DNA of 13,108 bases from Candidatus Gastranaerophilales bacterium. GTDB taxonomy: Bacteria; Cyanobacteriota; Vampirovibrionia; Gastranaerophilales; Gastranaerophilaceae. Positions 12,173 through 13,108 of this stretch are shown piece after piece (within the stretch, counting starts at the first letter, position 1; the number at the start of each line of letters is the position of its first letter). The stretch spans positions 1-13,108 of the forward strand of contig CANQZO010000024.1 of NCBI GenBank assembly GCA_947628355.1, read 5' to 3'. Made by a program: the position numbers and the translations under genes. The notes under the pieces were generated by a model. It was not told the DNA's origin. It saw nothing but the letters and a program-made list of their open reading frames with translations, and searched no databases.

Positions 12173-13108
12173 TTAAAATTTTTTATTTTGTTGATGTAAT
12201 AAAAAAGTTTTTTGAACCGCTCTTGCGTTTCGGCAAAGAATTTCTTCTTTTTTTAAAAATTCGCTGTTAAAAGTTGCATTAGTTAAACAATAAGAGCAGT
12301 ATTGGCAGTAGCTATATTTAAAACATTCTTTTAAATTTTGAGTAGTATAAAGTTTTTGAAATTCCGGCAGTGCTTTTTCTTTGATTTCTTTTAAAGTTGT
12401 GTTTTTTAAGTTTCCCAAAGAATACTTGGAATACAAACAAGGTGTAACATTTAAATCAGGCTCAATGCACATTTGAGAATACCCAGCCTTGCAGATTTTT
12501 TTATCATTCTTTTTAAATTTTTTGTATTTATGTTCTAAATCTAATAAAGTCGGATAACGCCCTGTATAATATTTAACCATATCATCTTCGGAGAGTGCGG
12601 CATTAAGGTTGTTGTTATCAGGATTATATATAAAACAACAGGCATCAGAATAACCGACATTTAAAGACTCAGCCATTGTCATTAAGTCGTTATAACTGTT
12701 TTTATTATAATTAGATTGAAAATTTAAGATACCTACAGTTAAACCGGCTTGTTTAAATTTCTTTAAAACAGACAAAGTTTTATGATGAGAGCCTGAAGTT
12801 CTTGTCATATTATCGTGGACTTGGGGATTTACACTGTATAAAGACAATTGAATATTTGAGGGATAGAGTTCAATAATAGAGTTAAATAAATCTTCATTGT
12901 CATAAAAACTTTGCCCGTTAGAAAAAATAAATAATTTTAAATACTTACTTTTAATGTATTTAGCAATATTTAAAAAATCATTATTTAAAGTACATTCCCC
13001 TCCTGTAAGCTGAACTTCGCTAACACCAAGATTAATAGCCTCATCAATAATATTTTTAGCCTGTTCAAAGGATATAAAATAATCATCCATATTTTTAGGA
13101 TTACAGCA
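12173..13108 (-). CDS. Radical SAM/SPASM domain protein, N-terminus outside window
   Basis: Partial: 311 codons are visible, open to the window edge. The ATG at 13090 is not the start, because six codons before it (CCNPKN) stay in frame and include the end of the CxxxCxxC motif that binds the SAM cluster. Seen after that are TGGECTL (29-35 counted from that Met), the SAM-binding GGE; FSNGQ (56-60); and LSLYSVNP (82-89), all typical of the radical SAM barrel. The C-terminus is a SPASM domain with Cys200, 208, 218, 256, 262, 265, 268 and 286 for two auxiliary [4Fe-4S] clusters. SPASM enzymes include maturases of modified peptides (PqqE, thioether-forming enzymes), anaerobic sulfatase activators and others; which type this is cannot be told without the flanking gene. 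A peptide substrate could lie just outside the window, upstream on the minus strand. Confidence 0.9.
   Translation of the reverse strand, partial: CCNPKNMDDYFISFEQAKNIIDEAINLGVSEVQLTGGECTLNNDFLNIAKYIKSKYLKLFIFSNGQSFYDNEDLFNSIIELYPSNIQLSLYSVNPQVHDNMTRTSGSHHKTLSVLKKFKQAGLTVGILNFQSNYNKNSYNDLMTMAESLNVGYSDACCFIYNPDNNNLNAALSEDDMVKYYTGRYPTLLDLEHKYKKFKKNDKKICKAGYSQMCIEPDLNVTPCLYSKYSLGNLKNTTLKEIKEKALPEFQKLYTTQNLKECFKYSYCQYCSYCLTNATFNSEFLKKEEILCRNARAVQKTFLLHQQNKKF

Noticed and set aside
13088..13090. ATG at 13090 as the radical SAM start
   Set aside because: The frame stays open to the window edge and the essential cluster cysteine motif must lie upstream; CC just before this Met fits its end.

Overview
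This window is AT-rich bacterial chromosome carrying 14 complete or partial genes in short, alternating-strand operons. The likely source is a gut-type, low-GC, non-photosynthetic relative of cyanobacteria (Vampirovibrionia/Melainabacteria, Gastranaerophilales-like). That assignment is inference, from the low GC, an AsmA-like envelope protein (which suggests two membranes), a three-domain NifU with NifS as the Fe-S system, glycogen synthase, and mixed use of Shine-Dalgarno sites. No 16S rRNA or other decisive marker is present, so another low-GC diderm is possible.

Layout. (1) 1-495, minus: N-terminal half of a CNT-family nucleoside transporter, cut by the window edge, with an altered substrate motif. 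(2) 606-1754, plus: exported alpha/beta-hydrolase-like protein, ending at a bidirectional terminator. (3) 3477-1781, minus: three small envelope proteins. An AsmA-like membrane-anchored domain and an exported coiled-coil protein probably share a transcript. An exported protein with four 11-residue repeats has its own upstream region containing a 9-bp inverted repeat. (4) 3580-4170, plus: exported protein of unknown function. (5) 6200-4173, minus: nifU-nifS Fe-S assembly operon. (6) 6295-6870, plus: family-4 uracil-DNA glycosylase. (7) 7186-8426: a compact accessory-looking module. It has an XRE repressor (minus), a divergent promoter region with two copies of one operator sequence 41 bp apart, then a TupA-like ATP-grasp enzyme followed 26 bp later by a 63-residue peptide with six cysteines in its C-terminal half. 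(8) 11144-8465, minus: tightly packed TPR protein-ruvA-glgA operon. (9) 11270-12172, plus: cytoplasmic helical-repeat protein resembling MgtE-N/FliG solenoids. (10) 12173-13108, minus: radical SAM/SPASM protein whose N-terminus lies outside the window.

How they fit together. Most genes are housekeeping (Fe-S assembly, DNA repair, glycogen, recombination) or envelope-related. NifU/NifS may supply clusters to the Fe-S enzymes here (uracil-DNA glycosylase, radical SAM), but these are separate transcripts. The best candidate for an undescribed system is the XRE/ATP-grasp/Cys-rich-peptide module: a lambda-like divergent switch appears to control one enzyme plus one small peptide, an arrangement reminiscent of RiPP (modified peptide) biosynthesis. 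The radical SAM/SPASM protein 3.7 kb away belongs to a class that often modifies peptides, but no shared transcript links it to the module. No tRNA, rRNA, CRISPR array, insertion sequence or origin was seen, and no gene-free stretch exceeds about 125 bases.
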